NCBI RefSeq assembly: GCF_007858365.1
Contig: NZ_VFIO01000001.1
Location: forward strand, 434,001-498,000
DNA: 64,000 nt
Source of the DNA: Pseudomonas saxonica
Lineage (GTDB): Bacteria; Pseudomonadota; Gammaproteobacteria; Pseudomonadales; Pseudomonadaceae
Direction: 5' to 3'
Below the pieces are notes generated by a model. It ran no database searches. It had not been told where the DNA came from and saw only the letters and a program-made list of their open reading frames with translations. A program made the position numbers and the translations under genes. Below, piece after piece: positions 53,844 through 63,587 of this stretch; within the stretch, counting starts at the first letter, position 1; each line of letters begins with the position of its first letter.

Positions 53844-53871
53844 CCGTCCCCTCCTCTTTCACCCTGCCGGT

Positions 53872-54153
53872 TTAACGTCCGGCACGGGACTCTTTGATAT
53901 AAAAGCGCGCTTTTTCTGATTTGATGGTGCAACCTTCAAACGCTTCAAATTGCTGCTGTGTTTTAGCCGCAGTCAGCAAGGACAGCGCTTTGGAGTAGCT
54001 GACCGTGCCTGCAAAACCTTCAGCCTTGGCCAGATCAAGCTCATGCCAGGCGGCGTCCAGCTGAGTGGCACAGCTGTCTCGGTAAGCAGATTTATTGCCC
54101 GCACAACCTGCCAGAGCCAACGCAATAAATGGAACACACATCCAGGCTTTCAT
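53872..54153 (-). CDS. Small lipoprotein, unknown function
   Basis: 93 residues from ATG 54153 with GAGGAAA upstream; the longer frame to 54276 has no support. The lipoprotein signal is MKAWMCVPFIALALAGC, lipidated at Cys17. The mature part has two more Cys (SCATQLD, EGCTIKS) and is helical and charged. No family named. It is 28 bases downstream of the CHAD start on the same strand, and it diverges from the patatin gene. Confidence 0.8.
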   Translation of the reverse strand: MKAWMCVPFIALALAGCAGNKSAYRDSCATQLDAAWHELDLAKAEGFAGTVSYSKALSLLTAAKTQQQFEAFEGCTIKSEKARFYIKESRAGR

Positions 54154-54315
54154 GGGGGGTTTCCTCAAAAATAAACAGTCAGAACAAGCTAAGACGAAAA
54201 AACGACATGAAAGTGCCCTGCGTACTGATCCGTATACTAGCCCACCGAAATAGTTTGAGCTGTCGCTACACTTCACTCACAGGCAATGTTCACCTGCCAG
54301 TCGAAGGATCGAGTC

Positions 54316-55353
54316 ATGAAAAAGCGTATTGCATTGGTATTAGGCTCCGGCGGTGCCCGCGGTTATGCCCACATCGGTGTCATTGAAGAGCTGGAGCGGC
54401 GCGGCTACGACATCGCCTGCATTGCTGGCTGCTCGATGGGCGCAGTCGTCGGCGGCATTTACGCCGCCGGCAAGCTTGACGAATACCGCAACTGGATTCA
54501 AAACCTGGATTACCTCGACATATTGCGTCTGGTCGATGTGAGCTTTCGGTTGGGTGCCATCCGCGGTGAAAAAGTTTTCGGGCATATCCGCAACATTGTC
54601 GGCCCGATGAATATCGAAGACCTGCGCATTCCTTACACCGCCATTGCCACCGACCTGACTCACCAGCAGGAAGTCTGGTTTCAACAAGGCTGTCTGCATC
54701 AGGCCATGCGCGCTTCGGCAGCCATTCCGAGCCTGTTCACGCCGGTGGTGCAAGGTAACCGCATGCTGGTCGATGGCGGCCTGCTCAATCCGTTGCCCAT
54801 CGTGGCGGTCGTTTCCGGGCATTGCGACCTGATCGTCGCGGTCAATCTGAACTCGACGATTCAAAGCAGTTACCAACTGCCCGTCATTGCGCGCCCTGCG
54901 AGTTTTAAAGGGCGTTTTGATAATTTGATCAGCTCGCTGGGATCGCGCATGCCGTTCCGCACCAGGCATGTCGAGGAATTACTCAACCTGGAACGTGAAA
55001 TGCTCAAACCCATCATTGAGCCGCTTGCGCAAACACCACGCGATCCCTGGCTTGAGTCATCCTACCCAAATCCCAAACCGGCAGACCCGGCGACTCCCCA
55101 CTCGGCAGACGGCTCGGTGGTGATTGATACAGTGGGGCCAGCCTCTTTGGTGGATTTGATCAACCAAAGTTTTGAAGTGATGCAAACCTCGTTGGCACAG
55201 TACAAGATCGCCGGTTACCCGCCCGACATCCTGATCAATGTGCCGAAGAAGGTCTGCCGCTTTTTCGAGTTTTACAAGGCACCCGAATTGATCGAACTGG
55301 GCCGGCAAATTGCCAAAGACACGCTGGACCGTTACGAAAGTCAGGAACACTAA
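54316..55353 (+). CDS. Patatin-like phospholipase (RssA-like)
   Basis: 345 residues from ATG 54316, AAGGA upstream. The oxyanion loop is LVLGSGGARGYAHIG, the nucleophile elbow GCSMGAVVGG (Ser51), and the catalytic Asp lies in LVDGGLLNP. There is no signal peptide, so it is cytoplasmic. Family members cleave acyl chains of phospholipids. The C-terminal ~80 residues extend past the patatin core. The stop overlaps the convergent kdpE stop by four bases. Confidence 0.9.
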   Translation: MKKRIALVLGSGGARGYAHIGVIEELERRGYDIACIAGCSMGAVVGGIYAAGKLDEYRNWIQNLDYLDILRLVDVSFRLGAIRGEKVFGHIRNIVGPMNIEDLRIPYTAIATDLTHQQEVWFQQGCLHQAMRASAAIPSLFTPVVQGNRMLVDGGLLNPLPIVAVVSGHCDLIVAVNLNSTIQSSYQLPVIARPASFKGRFDNLISSLGSRMPFRTRHVEELLNLEREMLKPIIEPLAQTPRDPWLESSYPNPKPADPATPHSADGSVVIDTVGPASLVDLINQSFEVMQTSLAQYKIAGYPPDILINVPKKVCRFFEFYKAPELIELGRQIAKDTLDRYESQEH

Positions 55354-56039
55354 ACCTCAAGCAGTCTGTAACCGACCCCGGCTTCAGTGGCGATAAAGCG
55401 TGGCCGGGTGGGATCGTCTGCGAGCTTTTGCCGTAAATGACCCACCACAATGCGCAGGTAATGGCTGTTTTCGGTATGGCTGGGGCCCCATATATCCTTG
55501 AGCAATTGCTGTTGGGTAATGACCCGCCCCGGGTACCGCGCCAGTTGTGCCAACACGGCGTATTCCTTGCGCGTCAGAGCCACTTCGGCACCGTTGAGCT
55601 GCACCCGGCGAAAAGCAAAATCGATGGTCAGCGGGCCGAGCGAAAGTGCTGCATCGAGGGTTTCTCCTGCCGGTGCGTGACGTAACAACGCACGAATCCG
55701 CGCCAGAAACTCCTGAATCCCGAACGGTTTGGTGACGTAATCATTGGCCCCACCGTCCAGCGCTTCAACCTTTTGCGCTTCGCTGGCACGTACTGAAAGC
55801 ACCAGGACTGGCACGTTCGACCACTCCCGAAACTCGCGCAGCACCTGCTGGCCATCCATGTCAGGCAAGCCCAGATCCAGCACCACTAAATCCGGCTTTT
55901 TCAACGCAGCCTGACTCAAACCTTCCGTGCCCGTTGCGGCTTCGTGCACGATGTAGCCTTGGGAAACCAGACTGATGCGCAGAAATTTACGAATCTGCGG
56001 CTCGTCGTCGATGACCAAAATAGTCGCGTTCTGGCTCAT
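55350..56039 (-). CDS. kdpE: Response regulator KdpE
   Basis: 229 residues, OmpR/PhoB type. The receiver has VIDDEPQIRKFL, the phosphorylated Asp in LVVLDLGLPDMDG (about residue 52) and Lys in DYVTKPFG. The winged-helix domain (about 130-229) has LTRKEYAVLAQLARYPG. It activates kdpFABC at low potassium after phosphorylation by KdpD. Last gene of the kdp cluster, starting 36 bases after the kdpD stop. Confidence 0.96.
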   Translation of the reverse strand: MSQNATILVIDDEPQIRKFLRISLVSQGYIVHEAATGTEGLSQAALKKPDLVVLDLGLPDMDGQQVLREFREWSNVPVLVLSVRASEAQKVEALDGGANDYVTKPFGIQEFLARIRALLRHAPAGETLDAALSLGPLTIDFAFRRVQLNGAEVALTRKEYAVLAQLARYPGRVITQQQLLKDIWGPSHTENSHYLRIVVGHLRQKLADDPTRPRFIATEAGVGYRLLEV

Positions 56040-56075
56040 GGCTGCTCATCGTGAATAAAGAATGGCCAAAGAGTA

Positions 56076-58742
56076 TCAGTCTTCATGTTCCAGCTCTTCA
56101 GTCCCTGGCTCGGGCTGTTCGGGCAATGGCAAAAACAAGGTGATGCAGGTGCCCTGCCCGTCAATACCTTCAGCCACCGTAATGCGTCCGCCGTGCGCAC
56201 CGACCATTCCCTGACAGATCGCCAACCCCAGCCCGGTACCCTGGCCACCGCGGTCGCCTCGGGCGGCGGTGTAAAACATGTCGAAAATCTGTGCCCGTTC
56301 AACCTCTGGGATTCCCGGTCCCTGATCGCTGACGGCAAACCACAGCTCACGCTCATCCGCACCTGCGTGCAATACCAATCGCCCCTGAGGCGGTGAAAAG
56401 CGCGCTGCATTTTCCAGCACATTGATCAATGCTTGCTCGATCAAGGCCGCGTGGATATGCAACAGCGGCAGTTGCCCGGGCACCTCAACCTGCACCTGCA
56501 AGGGCGCCAGCACCGCGCGCAAGCGGCTCAAGGCGCTGGCGACTATATCCGTCGGGGCAACCCAGTCGCGGGCCAGCTTGAGCGCCCCATGCCCCAGGCG
56601 AGTCATGTCCAACAGGTTCTGGATATAGCGATCAAGGCGTTCCGCTTCGTCACGGGTGCCTTCGAGCAATTCACGCCGGTCATGCAAAGGGATTGCCTCA
56701 CCCAGCGCCAATAACGTATCGATACTGCCGCGCATGGTGGTCAAAGGCGTGCGCAAGTCATGGGACACGGACGCCAGCAGGGCGCTGCGCAATTGTTCGG
56801 TCTCACCGTGCAAGCGTGCCGCTTCGAGGTCTTGCGCCAACCGGGCACGCGCCAATGCTTGCGCCAGCGGCTGGCTGAGCGCCATCAACAAACGCCGGCG
56901 TTGCCCGTTAAGCGGCTGACCGGGGCGGCTACGCACACCCAGTAATGCCAGGGGGCCATCCTCCACCGTCAAGGGCCACCACCACCAATTGCTGATCGGC
57001 AAGGTATCCGTTCCCTGTCCGGCGGGCTGGTCATGGCTCCAGGCCCAGTCGGCGGCAGCGCGCTCGGCTTCATTGAATTGCAGCGGGCCGCCGGTTTCTA
57101 TCAGCCAGCCTTGCGCGCCATCGCGGTTAAGCAGGCACATCTCAAGGTCCTTCCAGCCACTGAAATGCTGAGCCGCTGCGCTGATCACGGCTTTACGGTC
57201 AGTGGCGGCGGTGAGTTTGCGTGACAGGTCGAGCAGTTGCGTGGTCTCTTCTTGAGTTTCGCGCAGTGCCTGTAGCTGTCGACGCTGACGCGCGGCAAGG
57301 TTGCCGGTGAGGGCCGCCATCAACAAGAAAAACAGCAACGTCAGCACGTCTTCTTCGCGCTGGATGCTGAACGAAAAATTGGGCGGGATAAACAGGAAGT
57401 CATACGCCAGAAATGACAGCGCCGCACAGACCAGCGCAGGCCCCAGGCTGCTGCGTACCGCGACCAGTAACACAGCAGCGAGAAACACCAATGAGATATT
57501 GGGCAGCGCCAGTACGCTGGACACCCCCCAGGCCAAAGCGCTGGCCAATCCTGTGGCAAGCACTGCCAATGCGTAGTCAAACCAGCCGACCGAGTGACTG
57601 GCACGACGCGCGACAGGGGCAGTTGATTGCTCATGGTCCAGCACGTTGATTTCCAACCCATGAGCATCACGCAATAACCGCGCCGCCAACCCTCCACCCA
57701 GCAGGCGACGGTGCCAGCGCAAGCGCGACTGGCCAACCAGCAACAAACTGGCGCGCCGTTCACGGGCGTGCTGAATCAAGGTTTTGGCCACTTCGCCGGC
57801 ACGCAGCAACACCACTTCACCGCCAAGGCGCTCAGCCAAAAGCTGGGCACTTTGCAGACGCAACCGCGATTGTTCGTCGCGGGGGCGACCGTTATCAACG
57901 TGCACCAGACTCCAGGGCAAATGCCGACGTTCAGCCACACGACTGGCATGGCGCACCAGTCGCTCGGCCTGCTCGTCACCGTCAATTCCGACCACTAACC
58001 GGCCACGCAACGCCGGCGCACTCTGACCGAGCTGGCGATAGCCTTTGTCCAGCTCATCGTCGACGTACACGGCGGCGGTCTGCATGGCCAGTTCGCGCAG
58101 GGCATTGAGGTTGGTCTGGGAAAAAAAGGCGTCAATAGCGGCCCGCGCCTGTTCCGGCACATACACCTTGCCTTCGCGCAAGCGTTCAAGCAGCTCACGC
58201 GGTGGCAGGTCGATCAGCACCAACTCATACGCTTCTTGAACGATCCAGTCCGGTACGGTTTCGCGCACCTGTACCCCGGTAATGCCCCGCACCTGATCGT
58301 TCAGGCTTTCCAGATGCTGGACATTGACCGTGGTGTAGACGTCGATGCCAGCCGCCAACAACTCCTGAACATCTTGCCAGCGCTTGGTGTGCCGGCTGCC
58401 CGGGGCATTGCTGTGGGCCAGTTCATCCACCAGTACCAACTGCACATTAGCGCCGAGCAGACCGTCGAGGTCCATCTCTTCGAGCTGAACCCCTCGGTAT
58501 TCCGAGCGCAACGAAGGCTGCTGAGGCAAGCCGTTGAGCAGCGCCTCGGTTTCAGCCCGACCGTGGGTCTGGACCACCCCTGCGAGCAGCTTTACCCCTT
58601 GGCGCAATTGCGTGTGCGCGGCTTGCAGCATGGCGTAGGTTTTACCCACTCCGGGCGCCGCGCCCAGAAACACCTTGAGTCGGCCACGGCCCGCGCGGGG
58701 TAAATCGGCTAACAGTGCATCGGCGCGCGAGGCGTTCGACAT
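56076..58742 (-). CDS. kdpD: Sensor histidine kinase KdpD
   Basis: 888 residues from ATG 58742, which starts the canonical LPRAGRGRLKVFLGAAPGVG region; the frame is open to 58844 without need. Order: KdpD N-terminal ATP-binding domain with GAAPGVGKTYA (about 27-37) and a Walker B-like LVDELAHSN, Usp-like domain (about 240-360), four membrane helices (about 385-480), GAF-like domain, and histidine kinase with SHDLRTPLTTM and GQGTGLGLAIC. It senses potassium and ionic stress and controls KdpE. Confidence 0.96.
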   Translation of the reverse strand: MSNASRADALLADLPRAGRGRLKVFLGAAPGVGKTYAMLQAAHTQLRQGVKLLAGVVQTHGRAETEALLNGLPQQPSLRSEYRGVQLEEMDLDGLLGANVQLVLVDELAHSNAPGSRHTKRWQDVQELLAAGIDVYTTVNVQHLESLNDQVRGITGVQVRETVPDWIVQEAYELVLIDLPPRELLERLREGKVYVPEQARAAIDAFFSQTNLNALRELAMQTAAVYVDDELDKGYRQLGQSAPALRGRLVVGIDGDEQAERLVRHASRVAERRHLPWSLVHVDNGRPRDEQSRLRLQSAQLLAERLGGEVVLLRAGEVAKTLIQHARERRASLLLVGQSRLRWHRRLLGGGLAARLLRDAHGLEINVLDHEQSTAPVARRASHSVGWFDYALAVLATGLASALAWGVSSVLALPNISLVFLAAVLLVAVRSSLGPALVCAALSFLAYDFLFIPPNFSFSIQREEDVLTLLFFLLMAALTGNLAARQRRQLQALRETQEETTQLLDLSRKLTAATDRKAVISAAAQHFSGWKDLEMCLLNRDGAQGWLIETGGPLQFNEAERAAADWAWSHDQPAGQGTDTLPISNWWWWPLTVEDGPLALLGVRSRPGQPLNGQRRRLLMALSQPLAQALARARLAQDLEAARLHGETEQLRSALLASVSHDLRTPLTTMRGSIDTLLALGEAIPLHDRRELLEGTRDEAERLDRYIQNLLDMTRLGHGALKLARDWVAPTDIVASALSRLRAVLAPLQVQVEVPGQLPLLHIHAALIEQALINVLENAARFSPPQGRLVLHAGADERELWFAVSDQGPGIPEVERAQIFDMFYTAARGDRGGQGTGLGLAICQGMVGAHGGRITVAEGIDGQGTCITLFLPLPEQPEPGTEELEHED

Positions 58743-58785
58743 GAGATTTAACCCGTTATTTGAAGGCGCTACGCCGCTGATCCCC

Positions 58786-58834
58786 GTAGCAGTTGACGAG
58801 TAATGCGAGGCTACGTTCGACGATGCAATCGTCG
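58786..58834. repeat. Degenerate REP between kdpC and kdpD (copy 1)
   Basis: GTAGCAGTTGACGAGTAATG opens a decayed REP, followed by the perfect hairpin CGACGAT-GCA-ATCGTCG (58818-58834). It faces copy 2 in opposite orientation. Confidence 0.55.
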
Positions 58835-58902
58835 CAAGTGCCAACAGCGTGATTTATCTGAAACGCCAATGTTAAGTGGTTTACTGATACCGTGGATTGA
58901 AT

Positions 58903-58964
58903 GACTTTACGACGGCTACGCCGCCGATCGCAGCCTTCGTTCCTCGTCAGCGGCTACAGGTTAT
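58903..58964. repeat. Pseudomonas REP between kdpC and kdpD (copy 2)
   Basis: Read on the minus strand it is GTAGCCGCTGACGAGGAACG followed by AAGGCTGCGATCGGCGGCGT and AGCCGTCGTAAAG, the well-known genus REP form. It overlaps the region just after the kdpC stop at 58961. Confidence 0.75.
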
Positions 58965-59512
58965 GGCGCCATCTGTGCCAGCGCCCGATTAAGCAGCAAT
59001 ACGTTGACCACTGGCGGACCTACCAGGGGCTGTTCGATATGCTGTTTCACCAGTTGTTCGACGGTCTGTTCTGGCAAACCGCGTGATGCCGCAACGCGTG
59101 CCAGTTGATAGCGAATTGCCGCTGGTGGCAAGTGCGGGTCGAGCCCGCTGCCCGAGGTGGTCAACAGCGCCAAGGGCACCGGCCCCTGATCCGCAACCGC
59201 CTGCTCCGCGGCACTGGCCTTGATCCGCAGGGCCAGTGCCGGATTGCTTGGCGCCAGGTTACTGGCCGCACTCGCGACAGTGGCAAAGGCTCCCGCAGAG
59301 GGCCGAGGATGAAACCAGCTCTCACCGTTGAAATCTTGCGCGATCAGGGCCGAACCTTGCACCTGGCCATCAAGGCCATGGATCAGGCTGCCATTGGCCT
59401 GCTCGGGGAAGGCCAATTGGGCAATTCCAGTCACGGCCAGCGGGTAAATCACCCCGGTAATGGCGGTCATCAACAGCATCAGGCTCAGGGCCGGGCGTAA
59501 TAATGAAGTCAT
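58961..59512 (-). CDS. kdpC: Potassium-transporting ATPase subunit KdpC
   Basis: 183 residues, GGAG eight bases before the ATG. One N-terminal membrane helix (about 8-30, [19 protein letters not shown]) and a soluble domain with FHPRPSA, then [20 protein letters not shown]. It stabilises the KdpFABC complex and aids ATP use. It starts 17 bases after the kdpB stop. Confidence 0.97.
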   Translation of the reverse strand: MTSLLRPALSLMLLMTAITGVIYPLAVTGIAQLAFPEQANGSLIHGLDGQVQGSALIAQDFNGESWFHPRPSAGAFATVASAASNLAPSNPALALRIKASAAEQAVADQGPVPLALLTTSGSGLDPHLPPAAIRYQLARVAASRGLPEQTVEQLVKQHIEQPLVGPPVVNVLLLNRALAQMAP

Positions 59513-59529
59513 GATTTTTTCTCCAAAAC

Positions 59530-61605
59530 CTAAACCAGATGCAGCGCAGTGAGCAGCATGTCGATCAGTTTGATGCCAATAAAAGGCACCACCAAACCGC
59601 CCACGCCATAGATCAGCAGGTTGCGTCGCAGCAGTTGCGCCGCACTGGCCGCCTGCACCCGCACGCCCCGCAATGCCAGCGGGATCAGCACGACAATGAT
59701 CAGCGCGTTAAACACAATGGCAGACAGGATCGCGCTCTGCGGGCTGTGCAGGTGCATCACGTTCAGCACGCCCAGTTGCGGGTAGATCGAGGCGAACAGG
59801 GCCGGCAAAATCGCAAAGTACTTGGCAACGTCATTGGCGATGGAAAACGTGGTCAGCGCACCGCGCGTCACCAACAATTCTTTACCGATCTGCACCACAT
59901 CCAGCAGTTTGGTCGGGTCACTGTCGAGGTCGACCATGTTGGCGGCTTCGCGTGCCGCCTGTGTACCGTCGTTCATCGCCATACCCACGTCCGCCTGAGC
60001 CAGGGCCGGTGCGTCGTTGGCACCATCGCCGCACATGGCCACCAGTCGCCCGTCATTTTGCTCGTGGCGGATACGCGCCAGTTTTTTCTCCGGTGTGGCC
60101 TCAGCCAATACGTCATCAACCCCCGCCTCGGCCGCAATGGCTGCAGCCGTCAGCGGGTTGTCGCCCGTCACCATCACCGTACGAATGCCCAACTTGCGCA
60201 GTTCGGCAAAGCGCTCGCGTATCCCCGGCTTGACCACGTCCTTAAGATGAATCGCCCCCAGCAACTTGCCCTGGGCACAGACCAGCAAAGGCGTGCCGCC
60301 GCTTTGAGCGATTTTGTCTATTTCGCGCGACAGGGCGGGCAGTACTTCGTTGCGGGCCAGGCCTACGAATGCCAGCACCGAGTCCACCGCTCCCTTGCGG
60401 TAGATCCGACCCTGACAGTCGATACCCGACAAGCGTGTTTCAGCGGTAAAAGGCACCGCACTGAACTGAGCAGCGTCAGGCTCCGGCAAGGTGTGCAGGC
60501 CGCGAATAAACTCGACGATAGACTTGCCTTCAGCGGTTTCGTCCGCCAGCGAAGCCAGCAATGCCCCTTCTGCCAGCTCTTTGGCGGTCACGCCGGCAGA
60601 GGCATACAACGCCGTACACCGGCGGTTACCGAAGGTAATGGTGCCGGTTTTATCCAGCATCAGCACATGCACATCGCCTGCTGCCTCTACCGCACGGCCG
60701 GACTTGGCAATCACATTGAGTCGCACCAGTCGGTCCATGCCAGCGATGCCGATGGCTGAGAGCAAACCGCCAATGGTGGTCGGAATCAGTGTCACCAGCA
60801 GTGCCACCAGAAACACCAGCGGCAAGCTGCCACCGGCAAAGTAGGCAAAGGGCTGCAAGGTCACGACAACAATCAGAAAGATCAGGGTCAGACCGATCAG
60901 CAGGATATCCAGCGCCACTTCGTTGGGGGTTTTCTGCCGCTTGGCGCCTTCGACCAGTGCAATCATGCGATCCAGAGTCGACTCGCCAGGGTTGGCACTG
61001 ATCCGCACCAGCAACCAGTCCGACACCAGCCGGGTGTTGCCGGTGACCGCCGAGCGATCGCCCCCCGACTCTCGTATCACCGGCGCAGACTCACCCGTAA
61101 TCGCAGCTTCGTTGACGGCCGCAATGCCTTCTATCACTTCGCCATCACCGGGGATCATTTCACCCGCTTCGACGCGCACCACGTCGCCTTTGCGCAGGCG
61201 CGTGGCGGGGACGACTTCAAAACTGCCGGCACTGGTCATGCGCCTCGCACTCAAGCCGACGCTGCCGGCTTTAAGACTGTCCGCGCGGGCCTTGCCACGG
61301 CCTTCAGCCAAGGCTTCGGCAAAATTGGCAAACAGCACGGTAAACCACAGCCACAAGGCGATTTGCACTGCCACCGCAGTGGGCACTGCCGGTTCCGGTA
61401 GCAGGCACAACAGGGTGGTGAAAATAGCCGTTAATTCCACCACCAACATCACCGGCGATCGCTTGAGCTGGCGCGGGTCGAGTTTGACGAACGCTTGCCA
61501 TAAGGCCGGTCGCCACAGGTCGGCAAACGCCGTCTTGGGTGACTCATGAGGATGGGCTTCAGGCACGGGGGAAATCTTTGAACCAGGAGCAGGCATATTC
61601 ATCAT
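59530..61605 (-). CDS. kdpB: Potassium-transporting P-type ATPase subunit KdpB
   Basis: 691 residues; two ATGs in tandem (61605, 61602), the second better spaced from AGGA. The phosphorylation motif is [14 protein letters not shown], the actuator TGES lies in [10 protein letters not shown], and the hinge is [20 protein letters not shown]. It hydrolyses ATP to drive potassium through the KdpA/KdpB tunnel. It follows kdpA by seven bases. Confidence 0.98.
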   Translation of the reverse strand: MMNMPAPGSKISPVPEAHPHESPKTAFADLWRPALWQAFVKLDPRQLKRSPVMLVVELTAIFTTLLCLLPEPAVPTAVAVQIALWLWFTVLFANFAEALAEGRGKARADSLKAGSVGLSARRMTSAGSFEVVPATRLRKGDVVRVEAGEMIPGDGEVIEGIAAVNEAAITGESAPVIRESGGDRSAVTGNTRLVSDWLLVRISANPGESTLDRMIALVEGAKRQKTPNEVALDILLIGLTLIFLIVVVTLQPFAYFAGGSLPLVFLVALLVTLIPTTIGGLLSAIGIAGMDRLVRLNVIAKSGRAVEAAGDVHVLMLDKTGTITFGNRRCTALYASAGVTAKELAEGALLASLADETAEGKSIVEFIRGLHTLPEPDAAQFSAVPFTAETRLSGIDCQGRIYRKGAVDSVLAFVGLARNEVLPALSREIDKIAQSGGTPLLVCAQGKLLGAIHLKDVVKPGIRERFAELRKLGIRTVMVTGDNPLTAAAIAAEAGVDDVLAEATPEKKLARIRHEQNDGRLVAMCGDGANDAPALAQADVGMAMNDGTQAAREAANMVDLDSDPTKLLDVVQIGKELLVTRGALTTFSIANDVAKYFAILPALFASIYPQLGVLNVMHLHSPQSAILSAIVFNALIIVVLIPLALRGVRVQAASAAQLLRRNLLIYGVGGLVVPFIGIKLIDMLLTALHLV

Positions 61606-61612
61606 CGTGTCC

Positions 61613-63307
61613 TTAGAAACCCAGAGTCAGTTGTTCAGCGATGGGGCCAAGGGCCAGAGTGGGCAAGAACGTCAGGCCGCCCACCAGCAAAATGGTCATG
61701 GTTAACAGCACCACAAACAGCGGGCCATGGGTGGGAAAACTGTTCTGGTCAATGGGGGCTGCTTTCTTCAGCGCCAGGCTGCCTGCCAACGCCAGCACGG
61801 GAAGGATGTAGCCGAAGCGCCCGATCAACATGCCCACACCCAGCATCAGGTTGTAAAACGGGGTATTCGCATTGAGCCCGGCAAAGGCTGAACCGTTGTT
61901 GGCGCTGGCCGAGGTAAAGGCATAAAGAATCTGGCTAAAGCCATGGGGGCCGGGGTTACTGACCGAGGCCACAGCACTGGGCAAAATAGCCGCCACTGCG
62001 CCCAGGACCAATACGCCGACCGGCATCACCAGCAGCGTGATCACCAGCCACTGGACCTCCTTGGCCTGAAGTTTTTTACCGAGGTATTGCGGGGTTCGAC
62101 CAATCATCAATCCGGCCAGAAATACGGCGATAAGGACGTTAAGCAACATCCCGTAAAGCCCTGCGCCAACCCCACCGAAGATCACTTCGCCGACCATCAT
62201 ATTGACCAGCGCAACCATCCCGCTCAGCGGGTTAAGGCTGTCGTGCATGCCGTTCACCGAACCATTGGAAGCCGCGGTAGTGGTTTGAGTCCACAACACC
62301 GTCCCGGTGGTGCCGAAGCGTACTTCCTTGCCTTCCAGCGGTGCGTGTTGCTCTACCAGTGGGCTGTTGAGTGCTGGATTGGGTTGATATTCGGCATACA
62401 ACGCGGTGCCGCCGCCGAGCAGAAACAGCGCCAACATACAGGCGATGATGGCCCGGCTCTGACGCAAATCCTTAACGTAATGGCCGAAGGTAAATACCAG
62501 TGCAACCGGGATCAGAATGATTGACGCCAGCTCGAACAGGTTGCTCCACGCGGTCGGGTTCTCGAACGGGTGGGCCGAGTTGACGCCAAAGAAACCGCCG
62601 CCATTGGTGCCCAATTGCTTGATGGCAATTTGACTGGCTGCCGGTCCCAGCGGGATCACCTGATCGGCACCCTGCATCGTCACGGCGTGGACGTAATGGG
62701 CGAAGGTTTGCGGTACGCCCTGCCACACCAGAAACAGTGCCAGCAGCAGACACAGCGGCAGCAGGCCATACAACGTAGCGCGAGTCATGTCGGCCCAGAA
62801 GTTACCCAACGTGCTTGCCGAGCGCCGGCTGATACCGCGGCACAGAGCGACCAGCACCGCCAGACCTGTGGCGGCGCTGACAAAATTCTGTACAGTCAGG
62901 CCGGCCATCTGGCTGAAGTCACTGAGCGAGGCTTCGCCGCTGTAACTTTGCCAGTTCGTGTTGGTGACAAAACTGACTGCCGTATTGAACGCCTGAGTCC
63001 ATTCCTGCCCAGGTAATTGCTGCGGGTTGAGAGGCAGGTATTGCTGAAACACCAGCACCGAGAACAACAGCAAAAAACCCGCGAGATTGAACATCAGCAA
63101 TGCCAGGGCATAATTGCGCCAGCTTTGCTCACTGCTCGGGTCAACGCCCGCTACGCGGTAACAGAGCTTCTCTACAGGCCCGACGACAGGCGTAAGCCAT
63201 GTCCGTTGACCTTCCATAACCTTGTAGTAAAAACGGCCCAACCAAGGTGCGGGCAACAGTACCAGCGCAAAAAAGGCCAACACCAACGCATAGTCATAAC
63301 TGTGCAT
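61613..63307 (-). CDS. kdpA: Potassium-transporting ATPase channel subunit KdpA
   Basis: 564 residues from ATG 63307 with AGGAG five bases upstream; the longer frame to 63517 runs across kdpF and is not real. About ten membrane helices. Selectivity-filter-like loops are visible, for example [32 protein letters not shown] and [14 protein letters not shown]. It carries the K+-selective pore of the complex. Its ribosome site overlaps the kdpF stop. Confidence 0.97.
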   Translation of the reverse strand: MHSYDYALVLAFFALVLLPAPWLGRFYYKVMEGQRTWLTPVVGPVEKLCYRVAGVDPSSEQSWRNYALALLMFNLAGFLLLFSVLVFQQYLPLNPQQLPGQEWTQAFNTAVSFVTNTNWQSYSGEASLSDFSQMAGLTVQNFVSAATGLAVLVALCRGISRRSASTLGNFWADMTRATLYGLLPLCLLLALFLVWQGVPQTFAHYVHAVTMQGADQVIPLGPAASQIAIKQLGTNGGGFFGVNSAHPFENPTAWSNLFELASIILIPVALVFTFGHYVKDLRQSRAIIACMLALFLLGGGTALYAEYQPNPALNSPLVEQHAPLEGKEVRFGTTGTVLWTQTTTAASNGSVNGMHDSLNPLSGMVALVNMMVGEVIFGGVGAGLYGMLLNVLIAVFLAGLMIGRTPQYLGKKLQAKEVQWLVITLLVMPVGVLVLGAVAAILPSAVASVSNPGPHGFSQILYAFTSASANNGSAFAGLNANTPFYNLMLGVGMLIGRFGYILPVLALAGSLALKKAAPIDQNSFPTHGPLFVVLLTMTILLVGGLTFLPTLALGPIAEQLTLGF

Positions 63308-63315
63308 ACCCGCTC

Positions 63316-63405
63316 CTAGTTCCGATCTGCGCGCAACAGCGCAACCAGCAGGTAAACGAACAGCCCGAGGGCCAGCAGCAGTGACACTCCATCCAGTACA
63401 CCCAT
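63316..63405 (-). CDS. kdpF: KdpF small stabilising subunit
   Basis: 29 residues, MGVLDGVSLLLALGLFVYLL then VALLRADRN, from ATG 63405 to TAG at 63318-63316. GGGGAG lies eight bases upstream. One membrane helix. KdpF packs between KdpA and KdpB like a lipid and stabilises the complex. The TAG stop is part of the AGGAG ribosome site of kdpA, so the two are translationally coupled. Confidence 0.95.
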   Translation of the reverse strand: MGVLDGVSLLLALGLFVYLLVALLRADRN

Positions 63406-63492
63406 GACAACTCTCCCCAGAACGGCATGCGCCGCGTGTAGGAGGATTGTGAGGAGTCAGGGTGTAAAGGATCGAGATTGAGCAGGAGCAGG

Positions 63493-63515
63493 GCCGTAAA
63501 GAAAATGTAAAAAAC
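63493..63515 (-). promoter_or_regulatory. Possible KdpE-binding T-rich site
   Basis: Read on the minus strand this is GTTTTTTACATTTTCTTTAC, about 90 bases before kdpF, with two TTTAC units. KdpE sites in E. coli are T-rich with TTTTTTTACA, as recalled. The match is by eye. Confidence 0.4.
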
Positions 63516-63587
63516 ACTCTCTACACCCGGAAACAAGGCATTACCGGCGTATCAAATGACGCCACAGGTTGAGCAATGGGGAACGCG

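Noticed and set aside
59539..60759. 406-residue plus-strand open frame
   Set aside because: It lies antisense to the clear kdpB gene, is rich in His/Gln/Arg as expected for a shadow frame, and has no ribosome site or domain.
63308..63517. N-terminal extension of kdpA
   Set aside because: It covers kdpF in another frame; ATG 63307 has AGGAG and gives the canonical length.
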